A DNA stretch of 64,000 nt from Sweltsa coloradensis (Eukaryota; Arthropoda; Insecta; Plecoptera; Chloroperlidae): assembly GCA_024449915.1 (NCBI GenBank), contig JAMZAV010000008.1:1426001-1490000 (forward strand), given 5' to 3'. This document shows positions 11,330-22,542 of the stretch, in pieces. A program made the translations under genes and the position numbers. The notes under the pieces were generated by a model, which was given only the letters and a program-made list of their open reading frames with translations, had not been told where the DNA came from and searched no databases. Every line of letters begins with the position of its first letter. The stretch's first letter is position 1.

Positions 11330-12114
11330 ATCTTTATGAGCAGTCAATTAAACAAATTTACTTATAATTGCACCCCTGATATTTGACCTTACTAACGTAG
11401 ACGTGTATTTAAATACAAAAGTTGCATCGATCCTTCATAACGGCGTAGTGGTACCTAAAAAAATCATTACTCACATATACAACACAAAACTGAATACATT
11501 TTAAGTCAGTAACTTATAATTGAGGTTAACCATACTTTGTTATCAGTTGAGTCCAAACAATGGTTATTTCCCCTAATACACAAACCTCTGTAAAAGTTGA
11601 TTTATTCGTTCGTGGCCATGTTAACACGCATGCTAAGCTAGATAAACAGTCTCTCTCTTCCTGACCAAAGGCATTGGAAGTCATATTGCCCATGTTCAGT
11701 GTTCGTGTTTGTGCGACGTCGTTTACTGGGTCAATTTCGAAAGTGTTCTTTCCATGAAACAATGATTAGACCATGAGATTCCATGAAGTCAGCTCTGGTT
11801 TACGGTCCTTTACCTCTCGCGTGTTTTGTTTTAGAACTATCGATTGAAAATTGGTTAATATTAACGAAACCATAGAAAGAATTCAGACGCCTAATCGCTT
11901 ATCCTTGGTTGTGCGATCAATAGTTTGTGAAGCGTGCGAAGCAGCTGTAACGCGACGCTCACTTCGGTCACTCAAAGAGCCAACCCACTTTTTGACGCAT
12001 TGAGGGATTCCCCCGTCGTGACCTAAACTATTCTCATCATCTTTCCTATCCTTCCATTATAACTTATATAATACCAACACTATTATAAAATTTAAATTGT
12101 TTTCTCCAACATTA
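11330..12114. other. No feature recognised
   Basis: Unique-looking AT-rich sequence. A 78-codon minus-strand frame at 11526-11762 has no recognisable domain. Confidence 0.45.
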
Positions 12115-12425
12115 GACACTTTTCTCTTCGGCCGACTGTGCGTGTGTCACGTCTCACAATATTACCCAAAAACGACGTCTGATTGACATGTGTTTTTTGT
12201 TGGCACTGCCCTTCAACAAGGATGATACCAAATGTTTTTGGTCACCCTTAAAACGTGAGGAGGGAGTGACTTGGTCCTCCAAAAGTTAAAAAATTAATTA
12301 CCTACCACCTCCACAATTTTGAATGGAGACTTAGCAGCAAACCTTTTTTAAGTGTCAAGCGTACCCGGCACCTCCACCAAAAGCGTCGATCTTCTGGTTA
12401 AATAGAATCCCTTCGTATTTAAGGT
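12115..12425 (+). mobile_element. MITE family B, copy 3
   Basis: Ordered family blocks: GTGCGTGTGTCACGTCTCAC, GACGTCTGATTGACATGTG, GCCCTTCAACAAGGATGATA, AATGTTTTTGGTCACCC, and the signature CCCGGCACCTCCACCAAAAG at 12369-12388. The terminal inverted repeats are not clear in this copy. Confidence 0.65.
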
Positions 12426-12549
12426 ACTCCCAAACCAGGCTTGTTTATGACAAACATTTTACAATATGCACATCCGTTTAAGGGTTGCTAGCCATTCGAT
12501 ACAGCTCGAAAAAAACAGTTACATAGCCTAGGCGATTTTAAAAAGAGCT

Positions 12550-12650
12550 TGTCATATGGTGCCGTTTCCTAATGGCTTGTGTGTAAGCACTGCTACATTC
12601 AATGCGATGGATCTGGTTTCGAATCCCGGTCGGGTTTGGCGTTGATTTAA
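12550..12650 (+). mobile_element. tRNA-like sequence, probable SINE head relic
   Basis: TGGCTTGTGTGTAAGCAC resembles an A box and GGTTTCGAATCCCG at 12613-12626 is a good B box, about 50 nt apart as in tRNA genes. The arms do not close into a clean cloverleaf, and the body of SINE family A does not follow, so this is a different or decayed tRNA-derived element. Confidence 0.4.
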
Positions 12651-12659
12651 TTGTTGTTT

Positions 12660-14755
12660 GCACACTGCATCATACCGAGAAACTAAAGTAGACTGATGAT
12701 CATGAATGTGCATCAATAGAGCCTTAGCCTACACGTGGGAGAAGTGATGATTTATACTGATGATATACGTGGATGTTTTTAGTAATGCCTATCTAATTCT
12801 TTGCTATTTCTTAGTTTTATGCTCAATAATCATAAATTGTATTTTATCGAAACTGTGGCCATGTTCAAGAAAATACCTTGATAAATATTTCACATATACA
12901 CATTGATCACCAAAATAAAATATATAATACTCAATTTAAGAATAACGTTATAAACCCTTTAATGAGATTGTGCAACTGTTGATTATACATTTTAATATGC
13001 GACAAATAATGTTTATTCCAAAGTGCACGTGTGACCCTGATAACAATAATAATGCGACCGTCACACTGCAAACGATGTAGGCCTAATCCACCATAGAGTA
13101 TCAACAAGTGTTGGCTATGCAATATAATTATTACCATAGTGAAATTAGCACGTACGGTAAACAGATGAACAGGGTTACAGCTTAATTAATAATTCCTTCT
13201 ACCTCATTGGAGTGGAAGCTAGGCGCGTTAATCTGTATTGCATACGCTAGATTAAATATTGCCTGTCTATTGCGTTTAACACGTGTAGATAACAAAGTAA
13301 TTAGATAATGTTACTGCACATTTCAAAGTTTGACGCATGTAGTTAATATTTTGTGATAATTTACCTAAATTTAAAACTATTACTAATTACTAATTACTTT
13401 TTTTTAAATCTTTTAGTCACATCTCAAACGGATAAAATGTCTTAAATCAATTATCATCAGTGTTTTATTAATCAGGATGATCGTGAACAAATCTTCACAA
13501 ATCTAAAACATAAAATTGATTTAACTTACGAAAAAAGCAAATCCAACTCAAAAACTCTTATTGTACATGCAACCTCTCTATCAATGCAATTGTGGTATAT
13601 GAGTGTTAAACTGGATTAGTTATCTAACACAATATTTTATTTGGTATGTTTTTAGTCTTTATTATTTGTTTGTATTTTGTAGCAGCTGTTGTAATGAGTT
13701 TTTGTTTCGCGTTCGTTTTTTCTAAAATGTGAATTAAAATCATGATTGATCCTAAGCTAATCGTCCGATATGAGCTTATGAATCAATCTAATTATCCCTA
13801 CAGATCACTTTCCACACTGATAAACAGCGCTGGTTAATCGGGTGGCAAATTGTCCAAACAATGCTTTCTAAATATCGTGTTTCAACATTTTGTGTTTATT
13901 CCATCGATACCTCAATGTGTACCATGTGAGTAAAACACACATTTTAGAAAGCACCTTGCGTGAGAAACAGTTAGGCGTTTCACTCGCTTTCCATGTTCCT
14001 AAAATATCTATCGTCATAATTTATTTTAATACTAGAACGGTGTATTTCTATTAGATCGATCCCTTTTCCGATTGTCGCTAATCTAGAAAAAAAACAAGCG
14101 TTAAAATTGGTGTCAACATATTACATTCTCATATTAGTCTGTAGACATTTTCATACAATAACGAACAAATATAAAGCACAGTTTAGTTCGGATTTTTTCC
14201 AGGGGCAAACTTGCCACTTTTCAGGTCACTACTACAGAGGCTCATAGTAAGAGTTTCTAGGCGGTTATGCCCAAGGGCCATCTTAAGGCTCAATACCAGC
14301 ATTGCCATCTGGTCGAGGAAAATCTTGAAAACCTTTCAGTTAGGATTGCTATTAGTTGATTTCAAACCGACGACCTTCGGATTTAAAGTGTCGGATGACC
14401 CAGCTATATCGGTGCTTAGTAACAATCTATGTCTCCTGTTGCTTAAACACTTTAAATTAGAGTAAGTGATGAGTTTCTCCCATTAAAATTCCTGTGCTAA
14501 TCTAGCAGTAATACATTAACTCAAACTTTTCAAACCCGCCATCTGAACTTCTTTTCTACAAACGAAGTTGTTTTCTTTTATTTCGTCGAGTTATAATTTA
14601 GTTACGTTTTCTTCAGTAAGAAAACGAAGAAATTAGTCTATGGTCTATGTTTTGTTTTATATTTTGTGTGATAATGATAAATTAATGTATGAAATAACGA
14701 TGTTACTATCATATCCCATTTTACTGATTATTTTGTTTTTGTTACAAGATTTTGT
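12660..14755. other. No gene; one ~93 bp hairpin at 13862-13954
   Basis: Mostly AT-rich DNA. At 13862 TGCTTTCTAAATATCGTGTT is mirrored by AACACACATTTTAGAAAGCA ending at 13953, forming a short imperfect inverted repeat. The 84-codon frame at 14211-14465 follows a splice-acceptor-like TTTTTTCCAG (14195-14204) but has no recognisable product. Confidence 0.45.
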
Positions 14756-14759
14756 TGTA

Positions 14760-14905
14760 CAGGAATTGTCATCTACCCAAGGGCAATTAGTCCCTCTTCA
14801 GGTGACCGACTAGGTATATGGAACTGTCAGTCATTATTCCCGGTATCCTGAGTTGAACCAAGGATATCCTTCAGACAAGATCCTCGTGCACTAGCGCTTA
14901 GCTAC
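14760..14905 (-). mobile_element. tRNA-derived SINE, divergent subfamily, reverse orientation
   Basis: Read on the minus strand: A-box-like TAGCTAAGCGCTAGTGC, B-box-like GGTTCAACTC, the linker TGACTGACAG, then AGTCGGTCACCTGAAGAGGG and TTGCCCTTGGGTAGATGACA. The TTGCCCTTGG block is shared with the element at 62435 and not with the main family, so these two form a subgroup. Confidence 0.65.
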
Positions 14906-14909
14906 CCGC

Positions 14910-16015
14910 TTTAAAGATTAGCGTAACGAGCACTTTCTGCTAATGACTCCGGCATTGATAGCATTACAGATCCTGCTGGCTTAAGCCTATTGTTTGATCT
15001 TGCTTATGCCCATACACCATCGAAAACTCTGTTCAGTCATATATCAAACTCTGTAAACGAAATGTAGCTAGGCTACCTGAAGCGTTGTGAAATAAAACAA
15101 CTGTGTTATTGATGTATTGTTTGATCCCTAAATTGATGGTTCTAGTCATCTGCTTGCTATTCATGCTTCGAGTGTGATAAACTGATAAATATAGGCTATA
15201 GAAAAAAACGTTTCAACTTATTAAGGGAAAGTTGTTAAAAAAAGCTTAAATATTAATACAAGTTCCACGAAAAGCAGACTATTTAATACGATGTAGGCAT
15301 TACGCACCATGTAGGTGGGCGTGGTAAACAAAACTACGTGTGTTTCGTTTACTGCATGTGAGGGAGAGCTATTTAGAGAAATGAAGGTGAACTCAGGGTA
15401 AGCGTTTATTATTTATTTACATACCGTCGTGTCGTTTTAGAAAACATGATGTTTTTTTTTTTTTTTTTTAGAGAAAGAGAGAGAATAGACAAATAAAAAC
15501 ACATTAAAAATTATAATTACCATGACATTTATTACTAAACTGAGCCGTAACTGTCTCGTTAAAGAATGTGACAAGAAAAAAGGGGGAAAAACACCTACAA
15601 GTCTTTGAGCTTTGCAACATAACGTGGTGGTCAGAGCTGGGCAGGTATCGCGTACTGAGGCTGTACCTTGTAATGTTTCAGACATCACATTGCACGTAAT
15701 CTTTCGGTATCTTGTGACTTAGTGTTTAATCCTGAATAATCCCAAGAAGCCTAGTGGGGGAATCGGTGAGAACCTGTCTCAATTGCTCGACTTAATGCAC
15801 ACTCAACGAGGCTACGAGGCTGCACTGGCCGTTCAAGTCACTGAAACCAGGGATTGTGGGTGCGTTTACATATACAGAATTTATTTTGTAAATGTCCCTC
15901 ATCCCCATATGAAAAGTTACAAGTTCTGCACTAATTATTTTTTATGTTAGACTATTTATTTGTTTAAATTGTTTGCATTCGTGGTAATGGGACATACACA
16001 CCCCAACTTATTGTT
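14910..16015. other. No feature recognised
   Basis: Contains a T tract (15453-15470) next to GAGAGAAAGAGA. No convincing gene or repeat. Confidence 0.45.
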
Positions 16016-16018
16016 CTG

Positions 16019-16350
16019 GGGGTCTATTTACTAAGTGACAACAGCCGATCGACAGTGACAAGCGACAATTGGCGACCGAAACGACAACTTTAGTGACAAT
16101 AGTCACGCATCTGACTGCAGCTATATACAAGCTTATAAGCTGTGTATTGTGACAATTACACATTTAACATTTTTAATGCCGCCTGCCAATGTTTCCTTAT
16201 CTTAATAAACAACTACATTCAGCAATAAGTTATTACAATTTAATTTGGTATGACAAAAATTCGAGGTGGCAGTTCTCACTTGCTTTTCTCACTAAAGTGT
16301 TTCGGTCGACTACTGTCGCTTGTCGCTGTCGATCAACTGTTGACCCCCTG
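16019..16350. mobile_element. MITE-like element with ~65 bp inverted arms
   Basis: Left arm 16036-16100 includes GATCGACAGTGACAAGCGAC and GACCGAAACGACAACTTTAG. Right arm 16286-16350 includes CACTAAAGTGTTTCGGTC and GTCGCTTGTCGCTGTCGATC, the reverse complement with a few changes. GGGGGTC at 16018-16024 pairs with GACCCCC near 16342-16348 after a gap. The ~185 bp interior is AT-rich and non-coding. Confidence 0.7.
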
Positions 16351-16354
16351 GCGT

Positions 16355-17765
16355 AATCTGCCACAAAGTAGACGTGTAACTTCTTTCTTACCGCATGTTA
16401 TTAGCAAGTACGCGACACCCTTGAGGCACCCGCCTAACCTGATCTATACGCTCACTGCATCTCAAGTACTATTGACCAAACTATTCAGGTTCAAGAAATA
16501 ACATCGTTATGGTTTTATTAACCAATTCTTTTTGTTGTAAGTCGTAACAAAAGTCTTTTTAGATTTCTGCACGTGTCCGCATCTTCGTTAGTTTGTCATC
16601 TTAATTGTATTAATAAAAGGGTTTATTCGATCGCTTCCCTCGGCTTGTTTGTGTACATAGGTTACGTGATGCTGGGAAGAGGACCGACCAGAATGCCAAC
16701 TACATTACGAACAAAACTGTTGTAGACCTACAGTAAATATCCATCTTTTATTAATCCTGGCCCTATGACACTAAGCCTTGTCAATATAGTTACACCCCCG
16801 TCTCCTCTCCTGTCAAGGCTAAAGATTATAGGCAAAAACTGCTCATTTGTATTCACACGTATATATCAACATTAAAGCTTTGTTTAGATGTTTGACATTT
16901 ACCTAACCTAGCTAACTCACTTACCAGAGATATTCTACTTATAAATATGCATAGGTGTTATGCATTGTGCTCATATCCATAGGATCCATCTCCATTTTTA
17001 ATTTAGCAGGAATATAGGGTACCAACATAAAAAGAATGCGCTCTAGTCGCTCAATAGTCATACTAAAATATGACGACGTTTATCAAAGAGTACGCATACA
17101 TTAGGCGAAATATATGAACATTTATACTTTGCAAACACTTTTTTTATTGAGTTCTGGAGGCGTAAAAAGAAACTAACCAAGTATATAAGGGCACGGACGG
17201 AAGAACGTTAAGATAACGTTTTCGTCAATCGAGGTTGAATGATGGGGAAACTAACGTCTCGGGCTGAAATGAACACCACTCGTGAACTTTTTGAATCAGA
17301 TTGGGGGAGTGATTAATTTGAAAAATCCATTATAGTACATGAACAAATTAGAGCGCTGGTTGTGAAGGATAGCCGTGCTGCAATGTAAACATCTATTAAA
17401 ACATTAATTACAATAAAATGCTAATTTGAAATCGGATTTATTGAACATCTGTGACAGTAATAATATATCTTCTCGAGATTCAAAGTCGCGCATTCATTTC
17501 CCGATACCGTGTTACCAGCAGGGAAAATAGCTGTAACTCATAACTAGTGTAAAGTTTTACGCTGTGGAATAAGAAAATAAAACTTTGAGACAAAGCACTT
17601 TTCGCAATGTTTTGAGTGACACTTTGATCCCGGGGTCTTATCCTCGCCTCGTAGCGACTGCCAGTGTTGGGGGAAGGGGGGGGGGGGTGGCTCGGAGTTT
17701 TATCTGTAGTCTTCTAGATACAAACACGTCAGTTATCGCTTCAAATATGCCCTCATTTACAAGTT
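16355..17765. other. No gene recognised
   Basis: Contains a TATATAAGGGC motif at about 17182 with no evident downstream gene and a G tract at 17669-17687. Confidence 0.4.
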
Positions 17766-17767
17766 GT

Positions 17768-18010
17768 TTAGTGATCGTCTGTTACGTTATATGCACTCGA
17801 AATGGATAACAACAACCACACTGCAATCACAACACAACGAATTATTTTCACCTTAACTGCATCATTGTTTGGTTTTGTTTTGTAAAGCGCGTTTAACACA
17901 GTCCACTTTTGCTTGCTATGACCATGGAGCTGGATTGGAAGGAGGTCTAACTCAAATGGGAGTAGACGTACAAGATGATGTACATCCGGTTTCTTTGCCG
18001 GTGCCGCCAT
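17768..18010 (-). CDS. Candidate gene start, unknown product (MAAPAKKPDV...)
   Basis: The minus-strand ATG at 18010 sits in an excellent Kozak context (AACTAAAATGGCGGC), which is also a YY1-type element often found at starts of housekeeping genes. The frame runs 80 codons: MAAPAKKPDVHHLVRLLPFE, then a Leu/His-rich stretch, ending in a hydrophobic segment (VVIAVWLLLSI) before the stop at 17768. A donor-like AAG|GTGAAA lies at 17851, so the real exon may stop after about 53 codons and the hydrophobic tail be intron. I do not recognise the product. Upstream lies the TAGGCC-rich domain. It could equally be a chance frame. Confidence 0.3.
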   Translation of the reverse strand: MAAPAKKPDVHHLVRLLPFELDLLPIQLHGHSKQKWTVLNALYKTKPNNDAVKVKIIRCVVIAVWLLLSISSAYNVTDDH

Positions 18011-19348
18011 TTTAGTTGTTATGGTAGTGCCAGACAACACTGTCAATGTATGGTAACCACTGACAAGTCAGTAATTTCGAGTTTTACATTGCACATTTCA
18101 ACAAGATTGTCCTCATATACAACATACAAATTAAATAAGGAGTGATTCCGCAGTTAAGAGACTAACCTATGTCATTGTTATTAAATAGGCCTACTAGGAC
18201 AGTCAAACTTCAATTTAAGTTAGGGCTAGGCCTAGGGCCTAGGCCTAGCCCTTCCCCTAGGCCAAAGATTACTTTATTTCTTTTCGGCCTGCGTTTTCTA
18301 GAGCTTGTTATTTATATCACAGTTTATGCCTAGCTTTCTATTTGTGGCAGGAAGGATATGAAGGGCCGCGAAAACCGATATTTTCTACGCCTAGGCTAGG
18401 CCTAGCTTAGCCTGGGCCTACTGGGTGAGATGTTCTCAAGTCTGGGCCTACCCTAGCCAAGGGCCTACTCATTAATGCCTGTCCCTTGGGAATTTACCTA
18501 CGCCTATAGCCTATCTAGGATTGACACTAGACCCAGGCGTACAATTGGCATAGGCCTAGGCCCTAGACCCTGAAAAATAAATTAGTGAGGTTAGGTTGTT
18601 GAACTTATCAGTGCCTATGTCATAGGCCCGCCTGTATAATGAAATGTAGGCCTAGGCCCTAGTAGGCATTCTAGGGCTAGGGCCAAGGGACATACGTAGA
18701 AATGTAGCCCTAGGCTTCAATGTAGGCTAGGGCTAGGCCTAGCCTAGTTCGGGTACAAGAATGTAATGTAGCCTATCGTAGGCGGTAGGACCTAGGCTAA
18801 GCCTATCTAGAGCAGCAAACTTTCAAGCGTTTACCTAAATAAATTCTAGAAATATTTAGTGTAGGCCTAGCCCCCAGCACCCAGGATAAGGACTTTGCCC
18901 ACATATCACGTGAGACGAGTCCGAATTGGTCTGGACCGGATTGAATTTTCAGCCTCGGTTTTCAGTGAACTTCATCACTAACCTTTTTAGTACGGATTGG
19001 TTACAAGTTTACAACAAGCTCAATCCGGAATCGAAGGTTAAACTGTGATAAAAGGATTAAGCCTTTGAAAAGTAATATTGCTCGAGCATCATGTGTTCGA
19101 GATGGCTTGCATTTACCATGCATATTTTAGCCTGTGGGGAGTCATGACTTGAGGTGTAGGCCTACATATCAGGCAAGTTCATGCAGTCAGGGCATGGATG
19201 TTTAAATAGTATGATCCGGACTTAGGTCAGTTCGTATGAGCCAGTCCGGACTCGGTTCGCGTGATAAACTTGTTGTAGGTCTAGGCGTACTACAAATAAG
19301 CATAGGCCTAACTGCCTAAGATCTATTTTGGAATACGTATAGTAGAAG

Positions 19349-19720
19349 CATTGAGTATAGATTATATGGTTAGAGACGTAACGCCAGTGGCCGCTTGTCT
19401 ACGGCGCTGTACAGCCGAGATTACGCTGGCCGGGTAGTAGGCCCACATTGCCGCATTGTAGCTTCGATCAGACTGCGCACGCAGTTCAAGTTAACTACAT
19501 GCGGTGCCGTGAAAGTACTACCCGGCCCGTGTAATCTCAGCTGTACAGCGCAGTAGACCAGCGGCCACTCTGGCGTTACATCTGGGTCATTCACGGGTCA
19601 TTCACTCATATAGAAACAAAATGTTAAATTAAAAAAAATATCTTGAGTCAGCAACCACTGTTGGACCATATTCAATGAAATGAAATGACCCATCTCTAAC
19701 CATATAATCTATACTCAATG
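19349..19720. mobile_element. Nested inverted repeats (MITE-like)
   Basis: The outer arms are a perfect 28-bp inverted repeat: 19349-19376 (CATTGAGTATAGATTATATG...) and 19693-19720. Directly inside the left outer arm begins an inner inverted repeat of about 62 bp, 19378-19439 against 19516-19579, starting GTAACGCCAGTGGCCGC and ending in GGCGTTAC, about 85% complementary and GC-rich. A further TGGGTCATT pair lies between the inner right and outer right arms. It looks like one hairpin element inserted in or built on another. Confidence 0.75.
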
Positions 19721-21666
19721 GTAGCAGGTTTTGGGCCATTCAGACATTAGCCTACTGACGACTAAAAATGTGGAACAATTTTGGTCTACATGCCATAAGT
19801 TACAGCTACAAGAAGAATTTGTGCAGCAAACCATTCACAACACAGTGAAACATTTTTTAATAAAACCTAGGCTATCTTTTGTAAAGTTATTTTGACGTAG
19901 TTGTTACAATAAAATGTTTAAATACTGAACAATAGAATAGACCTAGGGCCTAGTTGTATTTTGAATTCAGTCACCCGGTCACTATGTATACCAAAGGTTC
20001 GAGTTCAAACTAACTGGAGCCGCTTTTACTTGTGACTCGTACCAGTCCTAATGTTTTACACGAGTGAAACCAAGCTATGCGTAGCCTACATATCAGGCTC
20101 GGCTGGCGGTCCCCGCTGGGTAGGCCACGGTAACTCGGATTGAAGTGAAAAATTTAAGTTCAAAATTGGCTCCATTCACCGGCTTCGTTTAGTTCGAATA
20201 AAATCCTTTAGTAACGGTGGTGTGAATCAAGGAGATGGGATATCGGTAACGGGCTTAGGACTGCCATTCAATATCGATACCATTTACTATTTAGTCATAG
20301 TCACGTTGCATACCGTTTTGCTTGCAGAATTAATTCGTGACTTGTAGGCCTACGCTACATTATTTTATTTCAAAGGGACAGAAAATCTGATTTTCTTTAC
20401 AAATTGTGGTGTCTAGGCATATAGGCCAAACTAAAAGGCAACAAATAATTTTGATTTTCAAATAAAGAATATAAAAGTTGGCCTAGGCCCTAGTCCCTAG
20501 TTAGCCTATCTGCAACGAAAGGGCAATCGATATTGAATGGCATCCATACAGTTTATTTTCATAGATCACCCAAAATAAAACAAAAGGTTCTTGAAAAGTA
20601 AAATGTTTAATCAAAGTAAGCAATAATGTGCTGAATGAGTAGGTAAAATTCTTACAATTTAACGACCGATACACGTGGAACTTGAAAGTTCTTTTTGCAA
20701 ATACCATTCACAGTATTCACTTCAAAAAATTAAAACATGTTTTAAGGCATGCATAACTGATAGGCCTACCGCCTACCTAGAGCATAATCTAGGTATTATT
20801 TAATGTAGGCCTGACTTGTGAATGTATATATGCCTAGCCCTACTTAGTTCTCTGAAGGTCATGAAGTAGGCCCTACTTCAATATTTTTGTTAATGTATTT
20901 CCTTGTTGCTGAATTTATCTAGGCCTAGGCCTATACTTAAATAAAAGTTAGCTAACATATTGCCAAATGTTAGCTTGCCAAAGACCTACCCATGGCAATA
21001 CTTAATCGGCCTTGGATAATCGGTACGGTCAGCTGGAAAAATAGTGCAAAAATTAATCGTACGGTTCAGTGCTTTGATTGGCTGTTTTGGCCCGCCGTTA
21101 CAATATTGTTTAGATATTCGTACAGTCAGGACTGATTACGGTCACCCATAATCTAAAAATACAATAGCCCTAGGCCTATTTACGCGATGGGATTTTCGCC
21201 AGCCGTGTGATTAGGTTAAATTAATTGATCTTATGGTCAGAACTGTAGTAAAAGTTTCAAGAACGACGTTGTTGTTGTTGAACTATAAATATTATGATTA
21301 CAGTATAGGGCCTAGCCGACGGAGCGCATATTTCGCGAATTCGAGATGGCAGGACTGACCGTACGATTAGTGCAATATTATTTGTACGGCTGACAGTACG
21401 AATATCCACTTCGTAGGCCACTTAATCATTTGTCAGTAGGCCTAGGCCTGCTAACAATAACGTGAGAAAAGAGCTTTACTTTGAAACTATAAAGCTATAG
21501 GCCTAGGCCTAGGTAGGCTCATAGTTCTAGCCTAGGCTTAGCCCTACCCGAGAAGTAGGCTATAGGCCTAGGGCTCAAGACCTATGGATTGCAGTGTCTG
21601 GGGTTGGGTTGTTTTGGATTGTTCAGCAATGTGGTTTGGTGATGATAGGCCTAGCACTAGGGGCTT

Positions 21667-21815
21667 ACACTATGCAATGATTTTCAAGTCTCTAGGCCTC
21701 GGCTAGGGTCTAGGCCTACACTATGCAATGATTTTCAAGCCTCTAACCCTCGCCTAGGGGTCTACACTATGCAATGATTTTCAAGCCTCTAGGCCTCGTC
21801 TAGGGCCTAGGCCTA
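21667..21815 (+). repeat. Three tandem units of ~46-51 bp
   Basis: Units start at 21667, 21718 and 21764, each with ACACTATGCAATGATTTTCA followed by a CTCTAGGCCTCG-type segment. The variable spacer is made of TAGGCC words, so the array has formed inside the TAGGCC-rich domain. Confidence 0.9.
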
Positions 21816-22077
21816 CTTCCTTTATAAGAGAAGAAACCAACCGTAGAACCACAGATAATAGAGTTATCTGTGGTACCACAGATAATAGAGTTATCTGTGG
21901 TAGAACTATGGAAGTATCAACCAATGTTGAAATGAAAGTTGAGCAAGGTTTCGGAAACGGCAACAATTTGACATTTTCCTTAATGTCTTTTGTGTTATTG
22001 GTACACAAACCATGAGAACAATAATACCGATTATGCCCACCCGTTTTGGGCCTTCCTCGAACAGGTATTCCACTCAT
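21781..22077 (-). CDS. Possible N-terminal exon of a THAP-type zinc-finger protein
   Basis: The minus-strand frame starts at 22077 in good context (CCAAAATGAGT). It opens MSGIPVRGRPKTGGHNRYYC, followed by SHGLCTNNTKD, ENVKLLPFPKP. The pair C-x4-C, the NN after the second Cys, and a xxPFPKP block about 20 residues later match the first half of a THAP domain, the C2CH DNA-binding fold found in transposase-derived proteins. The second half (conserved Trp, C-x2-H, AVPT) is absent: the frame runs into the palindromic array at 21849-21901 and TAGGCC repeats. The exon must therefore end early, perhaps near 21950, or the gene is broken. A CpG-rich promoter-like segment lies about 100 bp upstream. The identification rests on a short motif. 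Confidence 0.4.
   Translation of the reverse strand: MSGIPVRGRPKTGGHNRYYCSHGLCTNNTKDIKENVKLLPFPKPCSTFISTLVDTSIVLPQITLLSVVPQITLLSVVLRLVSSLIKEVGLGPRRGLEA
21849..21901. repeat. Tandem pair of 26-bp perfect palindromic hairpins
   Basis: CCACAGATAAT-AGAG-TTATCTGTGG is an 11-bp stem-loop present twice head to tail, joined by TA. Both copies are identical. Confidence 0.95.
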
Positions 22078-22164
22078 TTTGGCACATCCATAGTTACAAT
22101 TTATTAGAGATAACTAGCATTTTATACTTGATAGCTCGCACTCAAACAGGCTAAATAGAAAAGT

Positions 22165-22262
22165 AAACAACTAAAATGGCGGCTTGGACCGTAATGCAAT
22201 GCGCGGCGCACAGCGCTTAACTTGTACACCGCCCACTGCAGGAGCTAGACCTCCAGTACGCC
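22165..22262 (-). promoter_or_regulatory. CpG-rich promoter-like segment upstream of the THAP-like frame
   Basis: About 60% GC in an AT-rich region. Read on the minus strand it has GTGGGCGGTG (Sp1-type), GTGCGCCGCGCATTGC and CCGCCATTTTAGTTG (a YY1-type element), then about 90 nt of AT-rich leader to the ATG at 22077. The layout fits a TATA-less housekeeping promoter. Confidence 0.35.
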
Positions 22263-22542
22263 AGTACTATTATAACTCCATGCTATGACCATCTAATAGA
22301 TTAAATATGTTTTTCGGAAAATTTATAACAGTAATATTTGGTACATAGCCAGTAACTTTCCTCACTCAGCAAGCATCTGATTAGTATGCACCATAATCAT
22401 GTTGGCTTCTCGCTTTTGGTCTTTGAACTAAATTAAAATCATGCCAACACATTTTTTTTAAATATTGATTTTAAATCTCGTCGGTTTTCAATTCTGTTTC
22501 TGTGACATAGGCATGCACACTTTTCTGTCATCTATGATGTCA

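Larger units (their letters stand above)
18187..21830. repeat. TAGGCC/GGCCTA-rich domain
   Basis: Dozens of TAGGCC, GGCCTA and CCTAGG words are scattered through about 3.6 kb, densest at 18187-18870, 20755-20940 and 21430-21830. They form degenerate, often self-complementary strings such as GGCTAGGCCTAGGGCCTAGG at 18228-18247. Outside this domain the words are rare in the window. The rest of the domain is ordinary AT-rich DNA interspersed with the inverted repeat at 19349-19720 and the tandem arrays at 21667 and 21849. Confidence 0.75.

Noticed and set aside
17180..17192. TATA box (TATATAAGGGC); similarly CTATATAAG at 48887
   Set aside because: No open frame, initiator context or RNA gene follows either motif.
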